Part shown: piece after piece, positions 7,025-17,300 of the stretch
Layout of the letters: the number at the start of each line of letters is the position of its first letter
How positions within the stretch are numbered: the stretch's first letter is position 1
NCBI GenBank assembly: GCA_030431945.1
Contig: JAUIIF010000016.1
Location: forward strand, 1-19,399
DNA from: Bacteroidia bacterium
Lineage (GTDB): Bacteria > Bacteroidota > Bacteroidia > Chitinophagales > Saprospiraceae
Length of the DNA: 19,399 nt
Direction of reading: 5' to 3'
Notes under the pieces: model-generated
Database searches by the model: none
What the model saw: the letters and a program-made list of their open reading frames with translations, nothing else
What the model was told of the DNA's origin: nothing
Program-made: the position numbers and the translations under genes

Positions 7025-8809
7025 ATGCCCACTTCCCCGCTCGTTGAAAAAATGGAGTACATCTCGTTGGACATTATGCTCGAGGGTACCTTATTGAAGA
7101 GTACCTACGATGTATTATCGGTTGAAGTCAAGCGAGCGATCAATACGGTACCGAGTGCCGTTTTTGTCCTCCTGCTGCCGCTGGGAGAGCCCGAAAACGA
7201 TTCGTTTAAAATGAGCGAAGCTGATGATTTCGTCCCCGGAAAGAAGGTAGAAATAAAAGCTGGATACAACTCCAAAACAACGTCGATCTTCAAAGGCATC
7301 ATTATTCGCCACGGCATTAAAGCCGGCGGTGGAAGCCGGGCTCAACTTGTGTTGCACTGTCAGGACGAAGCCGTAAAGATGACCGTAGGGAAAAAAGTAA
7401 AGGCTTTTGCCAAGCAGACCGACAGCGCCATTCTCAATAGCATCATTGGCGGCTACTCGCTGCAAAAAGATATTGCGGCAACGGACTATGAGTACGCCCA
7501 GTTGCTCCAAACGGGGACGACGGACTGGGACTTTGCCGTCACCCGTGCCGAAGCAAACGGGATGATCCTCTATGCGGAAGACGGCAAGGTATTTGTACAA
7601 AAGCCGCTGGCCAGCGGATCGGCGACCCTGGTACTTAGTTACGACCGTGACGTTTACGAAATCGAGGCGGAAATTGACGCCGGGTACCAACTCCCCGCCG
7701 TAAGTGCCTCCGGCTGGGATTTTGCGTCCGGTGCCTTCGTCGAAGCAGCCTCCTCCGAACCCTCCATCAATAAGCACGGCAACCTGACGGGCAAAAAGCT
7801 GGCAAAAGTGATTGGTGCTGAGGATACAGCCGTTCAGTTTACCGGCCCGATGGAACAGGCGGAGCTCAAAGGCATTGCTGACGGCCTGCTGTTGCGCTCG
7901 CGGCTCGCGGCGCTGCGCGGCCGCGTGACCTTTTTCGGGAACGCCAGCCCCAAACTCAATACCCTGATCGAACTCAGTGGCTTTGGCAAGAGGTTCAACG
8001 GCAATGCCCTTATTTCCAGCATTCGGCATACGTTCTACGAAGGGGTCTGGCGTACGGAAACGGGCTTCGGGCTTTCCCCGGACCTGTACTACGAAAAACA
8101 CCCGCAAACGACGGATGGGAATGGCATTTTACCTTCGGTGAACGGCTTGCAGAATGGCGTGGTCAAGCAGATCGAGGAGGACCCCGGCTCAGAACACCGG
8201 ATCCTGGTCAACCTTCCTATTCTCGGTACTGACGTCTGGGCCCGGCAAGCCGGCCTGTACGCGACCAAGGGCAAGGGGAGCTTCTTTCTTCCCGAAGCCG
8301 GGGATGAGGTCATCGTTGGCTTCCTGAATGACGACCCGCGCTACGCGATCATTCTCGGGGGGGTGTACAGCTCTAAAAACGCACCTCCCTACACGGCAGA
8401 CAAGGAAAATACCTTTAAGGCCATTGTTTCCAAGAGTGACCTGAAAATAGAGATCAACGACAAGGATAAGCTACTGACCATCGCCACGCCGGGCGGCAAC
8501 TCCGTTGTCCTTTCCGACAAAGATAAATCCATCGTTTTGAAGGACCAGAACGGAAACTCGATCGCCATGGAAAGCAGCGGGATAACCATTAAAAGCGCCA
8601 AGGACATCGTGCTGAATGCCACCGGTAAGGTAACGGTGAAGGCCCAACAGAAAATCGACATTGCCTCCTCGGGAGGAGACGTAGCCATGAAGGGGCTGAA
8701 CGTAAACGGAGAGGGCCAGATAGGCGCAAAACTAAAGGGGGGGGCGACGGCTGAGCTCAGTGCCGGCGGGCAAACCACCGTCAAAGGCGCCATGGTCATG
8801 ATCAACTGA
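7025..8809 (+). CDS. VgrG-like hub and spike protein (Afp8-like)
   Basis: The product is 594 residues from ATG 7025. The N-terminal half (about residues 1-360) is gp27-like, with DVLSVEVKRAINTVPSAVFV, VEIKAGYNSKTTSIFKGIII and the domain core DWDFAVTRAEANGMILYAED. The gp5-like OB-fold follows (about residues 375-455): VVKQIEEDPGSEHRILVNLP, then FLPEAGDEVIVGFLNDDPRY and AIILGGVYSSKNAPP. The remainder (about 470-594) is a run of short repeats such as IVLKDQNGNSIAMESSGITI, making the trimeric beta-helix needle. There is no C-terminal effector extension, so the spike seems purely structural. The trimer forms the hub centre and carries the PAAR tip encoded next. The call is secure. Confidence 0.96.
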   Translation: MPTSPLVEKMEYISLDIMLEGTLLKSTYDVLSVEVKRAINTVPSAVFVLLLPLGEPENDSFKMSEADDFVPGKKVEIKAGYNSKTTSIFKGIIIRHGIKAGGGSRAQLVLHCQDEAVKMTVGKKVKAFAKQTDSAILNSIIGGYSLQKDIAATDYEYAQLLQTGTTDWDFAVTRAEANGMILYAEDGKVFVQKPLASGSATLVLSYDRDVYEIEAEIDAGYQLPAVSASGWDFASGAFVEAASSEPSINKHGNLTGKKLAKVIGAEDTAVQFTGPMEQAELKGIADGLLLRSRLAALRGRVTFFGNASPKLNTLIELSGFGKRFNGNALISSIRHTFYEGVWRTETGFGLSPDLYYEKHPQTTDGNGILPSVNGLQNGVVKQIEEDPGSEHRILVNLPILGTDVWARQAGLYATKGKGSFFLPEAGDEVIVGFLNDDPRYAIILGGVYSSKNAPPYTADKENTFKAIVSKSDLKIEINDKDKLLTIATPGGNSVVLSDKDKSIVLKDQNGNSIAMESSGITIKSAKDIVLNATGKVTVKAQQKIDIASSGGDVAMKGLNVNGEGQIGAKLKGGATAELSAGGQTTVKGAMVMIN

Positions 8810-8898
8810 CCGGTCCCCTTACCCCGGCGCCTGACCCTCCCCCCGCACCTGCGTCCGCGCCCGTCGCAATTATTAAAAACCACCAAAAAGATTCTCCA

Positions 8899-9198
8899 AT
8901 GCCTCCTGCCGCCCGACTTACCGACATGCACACCTGCCCGATGCAAACCCCGGGCGTACCGCCCATACCGCACGTGGGAGGGCCCATTGTGGGGCCCGGC
9001 GTTCCCAACGTCCTGATCGGGAAAATGCCCGCCGCGGTGCTGGGGGATATGTGCGTATGCGTAGGCCCACCGGACAGCATCGTAAAAGGCTCCGCCACCG
9101 TAATGATTTCGGGCAAACCGGCCGCCCGCATGGGGGATACCACGGCCCACGGCGGCTCCATCGTACTGGGCATTCCCACCGTCATGATCGGCGGATAA
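8899..9198 (+). CDS. PAAR-type spike tip protein (Afp10-like)
   Basis: The product is 99 residues from ATG 8899. Three PAAR-like motifs appear: PAARLTDMHTCP at the start, then KMPAAVLGDMCVC (about 42-54) and GKPAARMGDTTAHGG (about 72-86). Likely zinc ligands are H11, H25, H84 and one of C52/C54, in line with the three-histidine, one-cysteine site of PAAR tips. The protein folds into a small cone that sharpens the VgrG-type spike. No toxin domain is attached; the protein ends right after VMIGG. An 89-bp C-rich gap separates it from the spike gene, and gp25 follows after 10 bp. The leader just before ATG is A-rich (AAAAACCACCAAAAAG), usual for initiation in this phylum. The call is secure. Confidence 0.95.
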   Translation: MPPAARLTDMHTCPMQTPGVPPIPHVGGPIVGPGVPNVLIGKMPAAVLGDMCVCVGPPDSIVKGSATVMISGKPAARMGDTTAHGGSIVLGIPTVMIGG

Positions 9199-9208
9199 AA
9201 CTGGCAGC

Positions 9209-9634
9209 ATGAAGAATACCGAACTAAAATCATTCCTGGGCAAGGGCTGGAGTTTCCCTCCTTCCTTTTCGCACCAGACCCAGTCCGTTGAAATGGTCTC
9301 TGAAGCGAAAGACATCCGCCAGAGCTTGTTTTTGCTCTTCTCCATTTCCCCGGGGGAACGGTTGATGAAGCCAACCTACGGTTGTGACCTGCACGCGCTG
9401 GTCTTTGACAACTTTGACGCCTCGACGGAAAGCCGGTTGGCGGATATGATCACGACAGCCATCATCCGTTTCGAACCCCGCATTATTCTGGAAGACATCA
9501 ACATCTGGCAGGAGGACCCTTACCAGGGACTAATAAAAATTGACATTACGTACACCATTCGCATCACCAATACCAGGGACAATATTGTCTTTCCCTTCTA
9601 CTTCAAGGAAGGAACCAATGTCCATAATATGTAA
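9209..9634 (+). CDS. gp25-like baseplate wedge protein (Afp9-like)
   Basis: The product is 141 residues from ATG 9209. The GPW/gp25 family pattern is complete: FLGKGWSFPPSFSHQTQSVE, then SEAKDIRQSLFLLFSISPGE with RLMKPTYGCDLHALVFDNFD. After that come IIRFEPRIILEDINIW and IDITYTIRITNTRDNIVFPF. The EPRI core and PGER turn are family hallmarks. The protein is the central wedge part on which sheath polymerisation starts, and it resembles the sheath C-terminal domain. Its length is standard for the family. It lies 10 bp after the PAAR gene and 11 bp before the large baseplate gene, so the wedge genes are consecutive. The call is secure. Confidence 0.96.
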   Translation: MKNTELKSFLGKGWSFPPSFSHQTQSVEMVSEAKDIRQSLFLLFSISPGERLMKPTYGCDLHALVFDNFDASTESRLADMITTAIIRFEPRIILEDINIWQEDPYQGLIKIDITYTIRITNTRDNIVFPFYFKEGTNVHNM

Positions 9635-9645
9635 ACCCCGCACTT

Positions 9646-12600
9646 TTGATCAGGGAAGCATCAAGTCCGTTAAACAATTACCATGGCACCGCTCAGCAGG
9701 GGCGCCTGGCAGCGGCCTTATTGCCGGAATACGTAAGTGTGGACGAAAGGACCCTGGCAGACCTGCTCGCTTACGCAGCGACGTACGCGGAAAAAGTTAA
9801 ATTCTACAACCTCGAAGGAGAGTACCTCGACCCCGTAACCGGGGCCCCGATGAACTGGTCGTCCTTCCTGCAAAAAGACGAGTCGGTTTTTCTGGCCTCC
9901 TTCCTTACCGCCAACCTCCACGCTTCCGATGAAGACATTCAGGCTGCCTTCCTCCGCTTACACCGGTTGCAGGGAAAGCAGGAACAGGTAGAGAATTTTA
10001 CCTGGCTGATTACGACCCTGCTGCACCTCACTACGGAATTGGTGAGCTGGTACGACAAATCCCTCCGCCTCCGGGATACGGAAGTGCTCTACCGCATCAC
10101 GCAGGAAATAGACCGGGCCATGCGGGGCGAATTAGGGTATCAGTTGCGGGACTTTGGTAAAATCGCGGAAGTGCTGCAGTCAACTGCCCTGTTTCCCCAG
10201 GCAGAGGAATGGCAGCAACAAATAACGGACTGGCTGAAAAAATGGCCCCGCCAGGAGGAAGAAGACCAGCTTTCCTTTCCGGAAAACGTAAAGGAAGGCG
10301 TTGATGACCTGCTGCATTACTCCGGAAGCAAATTGCAGGAGTACTACCGCCGATTGTTCTTCACCCTGTCCTACCTGGATGAATTGACGCCGGATTTATT
10401 TGCACAATCCCTGCGTAAAAAGCATAACCACGATCCCGACATCGGGCTTATGATTGCCTTTCTGCGGCTTTTTGCGGACGCTCAGGCGGAGCTCAATAAA
10501 TTTTCCGCTCGCCACCTGGCTTACTACAATAAAGAGGTACTCGGACGGGAAGCTATGCCGGGTCAGGTTGACAAAGCCATCATCAGCTTACAGTACGGAC
10601 ACTTCCAGGAGGGAATAACGGTTAGCAATGGCACCCTGGTGCTGGCGGGGGTTAACGGGGAAGGCCAGCCGTCACATTATCAGACGTTAGCGGAAGTATT
10701 TGTTTCACGAGCCAGTGTATCGGCAGTAAAAACTGTTTTCATCAGTAAGAATCCGCTGGTGCGTACCGATAGTTCTTACCAGTTGGTTACGGCTATTTAC
10801 GCAGCGCCTTACGCTAATTCTGCGGATGGCCTCGGCGCTGAATTTATTGATACGGACCAGAGCTGGCCCATCCTTGGGGAAGATCAGTTTGACCTGGGGC
10901 TGGCGGATCGGCAAATGGGCACCTCAGTACTCGGTTTTGCCATCGCCTCCTCCAACCTCCGGCTCGCCGAAGGAGAACGAACCGTTACGCTTGGTCTTCG
11001 GTTCACCCCGGAGTCCTTTGCCACCCTCATTGACTTACTGGAAGACATTGCTGAAAATAGTGGGGACGGATCTAACGCCGGGGACGTCTTTAATGCCGTT
11101 TTTAACCGGCCCTTCCGCCTTTACCTCACGGGGGAAACAGGCTGGATGCCGGTAGAAAAATATCGTATTCATCCACCACCGGGAGGACGACTGGGCGAAC
11201 CTGCCCTGACCCTCCAATTTATTCTGCCCGCTTCTGCCCCCCCGGTTTTCCCCTACGATGCAGCCCTGCACGGCTCCGGGTTCAGCACTCCTTGGCCACT
11301 GCTGAAGGTCCTGCTCAGTGATGAAGAACCCATTTTCAGCTACTCTTTTCTGCGGGATCTCGAGCTTGAGCAGGTTGACTTAAATATTGACGTAGTTGGT
11401 TTGAGTAACCTCAGTGTTTACAATGACCTCGGCCTGCTCGATGCTTCGCGCCCGTTCGTCCCCTTCGGCCCCTTACCCAAACGGGGCAGCTTTCTGTTGG
11501 TGGGCCATCCGGAGTTGTTTAACCGGAGCTTACACCACCTCGAGCTTGACCTTGAATGGGGAGAGCTACCGGAGGAAGAGGGAGGCTTTACCAGCCATTA
11601 CGCAGCGTACGGTAGAGATATCACTAACGACAGTTTCAAATTTTCCCTGAGTGCGCTGTCGGATTTTTCCTTTAAGCCGCTAAAGAGTGCCGAGCGGGAT
11701 ACCTTCCACCTCTTCACTACCGACCTGGCGGCTTTGCCGCCCCTCCGGGAAAGGACTTCCCTGCGATTGGATGAAGCGGCGCTGAAGCGGCTTCGCCTCC
11801 GCCCCCTTTACCCGCAAGCGGAGCTACCGGAATATTCCAACAACTCCCAATCCGGCTACCTGAAACTTGAACTCACGGCGCCGGCCATGGCCTTTGGGCA
11901 CAGCCTTTATCCGCGCCTGTTTGCCGAAAGAATGGCGGAGCATGCACGCCCGCGGCCGTTCAGCTTCGTCCCGGAAGAACCGTCTCCGCTCCAGCTTCCG
12001 AATGAGCCTTACACGCCGGTAATCAACCGGATCAGCATAAGCTATTCCACCCGGGCCGTTATCAACCTGCGCCGAACGGAGCTAAAGGAAAACAGCCCGG
12101 AAGCTGACGATCGCATTTTCCGCCTTCACCCCTTCGGGACGGAAACCGTTTACGCCGGGAATAACGTCAAGACGCCTTACCTGTTGCCGCGTTTTGATGA
12201 GGATGGCTACCTCTACATCGGTATCGACCAACTGCAGCCCGCGCGGCCGTTGTCATTATTCTTTGACATTACCGACAGTCAAAAAACCAGCGACCAGCGG
12301 GCCCCGGACATCCAATGGTCCTACCTCTGCGGTGACGAATGGAAGCCTTTTTCACACGACCAGATCATCTCCGATAGTACTGTATTGTTTTCCACCCGGG
12401 GCATTGTACAGTTGTACTGCCCGCCAGACGTCAGCAAGGGCTCGGGGTTGATGGATCCTGCTTACTACTGGTTCCGCATAACGGCTTCCGGCAATTTAGA
12501 CATCGCGGGCCGCTGTACCCGCATCATTCCCCACGCCGTTGAAGTCAGCTGGGTAGACAATGGAGACCAGGATCACCTGGTCTCCCCGCCCGAAGCACGC

Positions 12601-13518
12601 GCCCCCATCAGCGGGTTAGCGACTACGGTCAACGGCATTGCCGGTCTCCAGCAATTGTGCCCTTTTTACGGCGGACAGCCGGCAGAAACGGAAGAAGCTT
12701 TTTACGTTCGGGGGAGCGAACGCCTGCGACACAAAAACCGCGCCGCCAACATCTGGGATTACGAACGGCTGATCCTGGAAAAATTCCCCAGTATCCAGCA
12801 GGTAAAGTGCATCGGCAGGCATGGTTATGAAAGCGAACTGCCGGTTGGCAGGGTATTGATCGTAGTCGTCCCCAAAATAGACGGAACCAATACAATGCCC
12901 AAGGTAGGGTACCACCTGCTGAAAGATATTGAACGCTACCTGAGCAGCTTGTGCAGCCCATTTGCCGACTACCGGGTTATTAACCCCGTGTATGAGCCCC
13001 TAAAGGTCAATTGCAAGATTAAGCTGCGGGACACGAGCAAGCACCAGGGCGGACAGGTCTGGCGAGAGCTCCATCACCTCATCACCGACTTTATCTGTCC
13101 GTGGCTGCAAGAGGGTACTCTGCACTTAGGGGGAAGCGTCAGTAAAACCGAGGTACTGGCCATCCTAAACGAAAATCCGCACGTAGCCTTTACGACCGCC
13201 TTCTCCATGGTACAGGTGTACGAACCCGAAACGGACTACTTCAAGATGCGGGATACGGCGGTACAGGAAGACAATACGGAAGTCCTTACCCCCAGCCGCC
13301 CCTGGAGTGTCCTCGTGCCGGTCGCTGAACACAACATCGGTTTTTTGGAACGGGACGAATACCAGATCGCAGAAGTAACCGCCATTGATGCCATGCAGCT
13401 GGAAACCGACTTTATTATCTCGCAAGCGGAAGAGCAGACTTTTGCTATTCCTCCTGCTCCCCCCGACCGGAATAAAGACAAATTTTTTGAATTACCTCCT
13501 GACTGGCTACTGCCCTAA
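9646..13518 (+). CDS. Large baseplate wedge protein, gp6/J-like (Afp11-like)
   Basis: The product is 1290 residues if it begins at TTG 9646. No ATG or GTG lies between the upstream in-frame stop (9625) and this TTG, and the next in-frame ATG is about 69 codons in, inside family-like sequence (LNNYHGTAQQGRLAAALLPE, ERTLADLLAYAATYAEKVKF). TTG is therefore the best start. The C-terminal 280 residues hold the conserved J-like region: FYVRGSERLRHKNRAANIWD at about 1019-1038, then YERLILEKFPSIQQVKCIGR and SPFADYRVINPVYEPLKVNC. gp6-like proteins dimerise around the hub and form the wedge ring. The central 600 residues are beta-rich with little recognisable sequence and make it about twice the size of T4 gp6 (660 residues). 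It is followed by a fibre-like gene after 11 bp. Confidence 0.92.
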   Translation: MIREASSPLNNYHGTAQQGRLAAALLPEYVSVDERTLADLLAYAATYAEKVKFYNLEGEYLDPVTGAPMNWSSFLQKDESVFLASFLTANLHASDEDIQAAFLRLHRLQGKQEQVENFTWLITTLLHLTTELVSWYDKSLRLRDTEVLYRITQEIDRAMRGELGYQLRDFGKIAEVLQSTALFPQAEEWQQQITDWLKKWPRQEEEDQLSFPENVKEGVDDLLHYSGSKLQEYYRRLFFTLSYLDELTPDLFAQSLRKKHNHDPDIGLMIAFLRLFADAQAELNKFSARHLAYYNKEVLGREAMPGQVDKAIISLQYGHFQEGITVSNGTLVLAGVNGEGQPSHYQTLAEVFVSRASVSAVKTVFISKNPLVRTDSSYQLVTAIYAAPYANSADGLGAEFIDTDQSWPILGEDQFDLGLADRQMGTSVLGFAIASSNLRLAEGERTVTLGLRFTPESFATLIDLLEDIAENSGDGSNAGDVFNAVFNRPFRLYLTGETGWMPVEKYRIHPPPGGRLGEPALTLQFILPASAPPVFPYDAALHGSGFSTPWPLLKVLLSDEEPIFSYSFLRDLELEQVDLNIDVVGLSNLSVYNDLGLLDASRPFVPFGPLPKRGSFLLVGHPELFNRSLHHLELDLEWGELPEEEGGFTSHYAAYGRDITNDSFKFSLSALSDFSFKPLKSAERDTFHLFTTDLAALPPLRERTSLRLDEAALKRLRLRPLYPQAELPEYSNNSQSGYLKLELTAPAMAFGHSLYPRLFAERMAEHARPRPFSFVPEEPSPLQLPNEPYTPVINRISISYSTRAVINLRRTELKENSPEADDRIFRLHPFGTETVYAGNNVKTPYLLPRFDEDGYLYIGIDQLQPARPLSLFFDITDSQKTSDQRAPDIQWSYLCGDEWKPFSHDQIISDSTVLFSTRGIVQLYCPPDVSKGSGLMDPAYYWFRITASGNLDIAGRCTRIIPHAVEVSWVDNGDQDHLVSPPEARAPISGLATTVNGIAGLQQLCPFYGGQPAETEEAFYVRGSERLRHKNRAANIWDYERLILEKFPSIQQVKCIGRHGYESELPVGRVLIVVVPKIDGTNTMPKVGYHLLKDIERYLSSLCSPFADYRVINPVYEPLKVNCKIKLRDTSKHQGGQVWRELHHLITDFICPWLQEGTLHLGGSVSKTEVLAILNENPHVAFTTAFSMVQVYEPETDYFKMRDTAVQEDNTEVLTPSRPWSVLVPVAEHNIGFLERDEYQIAEVTAIDAMQLETDFIISQAEEQTFAIPPAPPDRNKDKFFELPPDWLLP

Positions 13519-13529
13519 CGTGTACCCTT

Positions 13530-14345
13530 ATGTTGCTTAACCGAGACTCCCTGAAACAGTTATTCCAAAAAGGCAAATCGCCTTCAGAGAATCATTTTGC
13601 CCACCTCATTGATTCCACCCTCAATAAGATGGAAGACGGAATTGGCAAAACCGAAAAACGGGGGTTACAGCTTGCGCCTCAGGGTTCTTTTGACCAGGTC
13701 ATCAGCGTGTACGAACGGATGGACCTTCCCTTACCGGCCTGGCAGATTAAACTCCTGCGACAAAATAATGCCCGGGGGCTGAGTTTTGAGAAAGTGGCCA
13801 CCAACGAAGACAACCAGGAGGAAAGTACCAGCAGGCTGTTTCTGGCAAATGACGGCAAAATAGGCGTTAAAACGACGACGCCCTGGGCACCGCTGCACGT
13901 AGCCACCACCGCCGGCTTTAAAACAAGGGTAGGCACCCATCTGTACGGCCAGGTGCCGGGAGATGGGCAGTGGCACGACATGCTCAGCAACCTCACCGGC
14001 ATGCAGAGTTTCGAGGTGGTTGCACGGATAGACGGTCCGCCCGGACGGGGCAACTACGCCATCACCCACGCTATCGCACTACGTACTTTCGGAGGCAAAG
14101 GTTCCCGGCGGAAAATACCCCAGACCCGGGCCTATTACGGGTGGTTCTGGAACCGGATCGAATTGCGCTGGGAGGGCTCCACGCACGACTACTCCCTCCA
14201 GGTCAGAACCCGCCAGCACTACGGGAAAAATGACAACAATGAAGAAAGCATGATCAAATTTCACGTCACCAATCTCTGGGACGATGAACTATTCACCGAT
14301 GATCAGCTTCCGGCTTACCGCCGGAAAGGTAAGCCCACCGAGTAA
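13530..14345 (+). CDS. Fibre-like protein, candidate receptor-binding component
   Basis: The product is 271 residues from ATG 13530. Residues 9-32 (KQLFQKGKSPSENHFAHLID) match the short N-terminal attachment module common in Bacteroidota tail-fibre-like proteins. Residues 102-124 read RLFLANDGKIGVKTTTPWAP then LHV, the head motif also seen in tail fibres and trimeric adhesins (usually DGKLGIGTTNPxxKLHV). The C-terminal 125 residues form a compact, aromatic domain with GDGQWHDMLSNLTGMQSFEV, RAYYGWFWNRIELRWEGSTH and a final HVTNLWDD. I know no function for this domain. It lacks long collagen-like or coiled-coil repeats, so it is much shorter than Afp13-type fibres. Its place between the two large baseplate genes (11 bp and 2 bp gaps) fits a baseplate-attached short fibre. 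Receptor binding is inference. Confidence 0.75.
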   Translation: MLLNRDSLKQLFQKGKSPSENHFAHLIDSTLNKMEDGIGKTEKRGLQLAPQGSFDQVISVYERMDLPLPAWQIKLLRQNNARGLSFEKVATNEDNQEESTSRLFLANDGKIGVKTTTPWAPLHVATTAGFKTRVGTHLYGQVPGDGQWHDMLSNLTGMQSFEVVARIDGPPGRGNYAITHAIALRTFGGKGSRRKIPQTRAYYGWFWNRIELRWEGSTHDYSLQVRTRQHYGKNDNNEESMIKFHVTNLWDDELFTDDQLPAYRRKGKPTE

Positions 14346-14347
14346 TT

Positions 14348-17300
14348 ATGAATAAGCACGTAAGCATAAAGGATACGAAAGCACTACCCAGTGGGCTGGA
14401 CTTTAATGACCTCCGGTTACGGGGGATCGCTTACGTACAGGAACTGTCGGGAGACATCTGGACCGATTACAACGTTCACGACCCCGGTGTCACCCTCCTG
14501 GAACACCTGTGTTACGCGCTGACGGACCTCGCCTTCCGCGCAGGCTTCGACATTGAAGATATTCTCTACGCAGAAGAAGGCAAAAGTGCCGCCTCCACCA
14601 GCAATGGCTTCTTCTCTCCCGCTAACATTCTCCCCACTACCCCCATTACACCGACCGATTACCGGTGCTTGTTGATCGACCAGGTAAGAGAAATACGAAA
14701 TGCCTGGTTCTACCCGCTGGATAATCACCACCGCGGGTACAAAGGCCTTTTCAGGGTACGCGTTCAGCTCGCCGAAGGCGTTAACCGCAACCTGCGGGCC
14801 GACAAAGTCCGCAAGACGGTTCGCACCCTCCTCATGGCCAACCGGAACCTCTGCGAAGACCTGGAGGACATCATCGTGCTCGGAACCGAGTGCCTTAAGC
14901 TTTCCGCAAAGATCAGTATCGAAGCCGATGCCTTTGGGGAAAAAGTACTCGCCAGAATTCTCCATACCATCGACCAACTCCTGAATCCGGGAATTCGCTA
15001 CTACTCCCGCGAAGAACTGGAAGCCGAAGGGCTCACGACGGAAGAAATTTTTGACGGGCCGGTGCCCCTCCACGGCTTTATCAAAAAGGAAGACCTCAAG
15101 CCGCTTCCCGCCAGCACCTACGTATCCACCCTCCGGGAGGCCATTGCCAAAGTAGAAGGCGTAAAGTTGGTTGACCACCTGGTCGTTTGGAAAGAAGGCG
15201 TCCGCATCCGGGGAGACGAGATCATCCCTTCACCCGATACCGCCCTCAGCCTTGACCCTACGTTGGTGGACGACACTGGTACGGAAGGCAACCTCACCCT
15301 GCACCGTAACGGCGTCCCCCTGTCCATCAACCCCCGGCAAACCCGCCAGTTCTTGAATACGCTCTCCGCAAAAGCTAAACGGGGCTTTCAAACGAAGCTA
15401 AACCTGAGTGAGGCCCCGGTCGTCTCACAGCGGGAAAAGAGTGACCTCAATGCCTACCGCTCTTTCCAACGCCTGTTGCCCGCCATCTACGGATTGGGGC
15501 CGGAAGGGTTACCGGCGACTGCCAACCGGGAACGCCGCGCCCAGGCCCATCAGCTCAAAGCTTACCTTTTGCTCTTTGAGCAATTCATGGCGGACTACCT
15601 GGCCCAGCTGGCACACGTCAAAGACCTCTTTTCCATTGCCCCTGACGTCGGAGAAGAAGCCACTTTCGAGGGCCACACCTCCACCTATTTCACCCAATTC
15701 CCTGCGGACATCCCCGACATTGAGCACCTGTACTACCACGGACTGCCGAAAACAAAAAACGGCCCGACAAAGGAAGAGATAGTTGCCGCCATCAACCATG
15801 ATTTGCAGCGGATGCTGGCCCGTAAAGACCCTTCCGACCAACGGCGCACCCGTTTCCTCGACCACCTCCTGGCCAGGTTCGGCGAAATTTACAGTGACGA
15901 TGCTTTACGGTTCCTGGAAGACCAAACGCAGGAAGAAGCCAACGCCGCACTGGTACGGGCCAAAGCGACTTTCTTGTCTAAATATCCGGAACTCAGCCGG
16001 GAGCGGACCAGGGCCTTCAACTATACGTTACCGGCCTGGGAGAACGAAAATGTCTCCGGCCTCAAAAAACGGGTAACCCTGTCCATCAACCTTTCTGCCC
16101 CGGGCGAAAACAACCTGCCCCCTTACGCCAACCGGGACCTGAGCCCCGCAAAATTTTTCGAGGCCGTCAGCTGGCGCCAGCGTCCGGAGCCCGAAGAAAC
16201 AACGGTCCTTTCCTTACTGACCATGCTGCGCGACGGAGCTAAAATGGCGAATTACGAGGTGGTGAAGCAGGGAGGGAAATTCCAATTGGTTTTTCGGGAT
16301 AAAGCAGCTCAACTGGCCACTTTTAAGGGCGCGGCCGCAGGTGCGAAGCAAGCAGCAGCGCAGGGCAAGGTTTTCTTCACCGGCACCCGTAAACAGTGCC
16401 TGGATACGCGGGACCGGCTCATCGCCCGCCTGCAAAAAATAAATCAGGCAGGCGAAGGTTGGTACTTCCTGGAGAACATTCTCCTGCGGCCCGATCACGC
16501 CCCGGGCGCCCTCCTGATTTTTGAAGTCCCCCTGCCCGGAGGGGAGCAGGTCGCTCAGTTAAGAAGTCTGACTTTCACCAATGAACGCGACCTCAATGAC
16601 CTGAGTACCGACCTCCTCGTCCTCGCCACCCACGCCGCTAACTGGGCCGTCATTGCCGATGAGGATGCCTGGCGCGCAGTACTGCTGAAAAATGGCGAGC
16701 CACTGATGATTTCGCTTCCGTATGCGACAGGAGAAGCGGCCGGCCAGATGGTCCGCCACCTGATGCGCCTGTGCCTCGACATCCGTAACCACGAGCCAGC
16801 CAGCATCAACAATTACCTGCGTCAGGAAACCGAACGCTTCCCCGGTTACGACATCAGCGCCGGATTCTATTCCCTGAGGTTGAGCATCATCTCGCCCGCC
16901 TGGCCCGCGCTGCTGCAGCAACAGGACTTCCGGCAGCTCTTCCAGCAAATCGTGGCCACCAATATCCCCGCCCACCTGAGCGTCGATTATTACTGGTTGG
17001 AACCCGATGAAATGACCACCTTCAGTACATTGTTCAAAGCCTGGCTGGAGGCAAAAAAAGAGGAGGACCAAAACAACGCTCAGCAGTTGGCCCTGCGCCT
17101 CATCCATTGTTTACGGCCCGCAAGCAGATCCGCAGGGACTACCACTACCGAACCCGGCGAAGCACACCAGAAATTGCCCGCCACGCTCTTCAACCGGTTA
17201 GGGAAGTCATTTGGCTATTCCTTCATGTTTCCGCCGACGGACTTCTCCATTATTCAGGGGATGCCCGCCAAGCTGGCGGACGTATTACCCAGCCTGAAAA

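Noticed and set aside
7115..8107. Minus-strand open frame of 330 codons inside the spike gene
   Set aside because: The opposite strand encodes a well-matched VgrG-like protein over the whole stretch. The antisense product has no family features.
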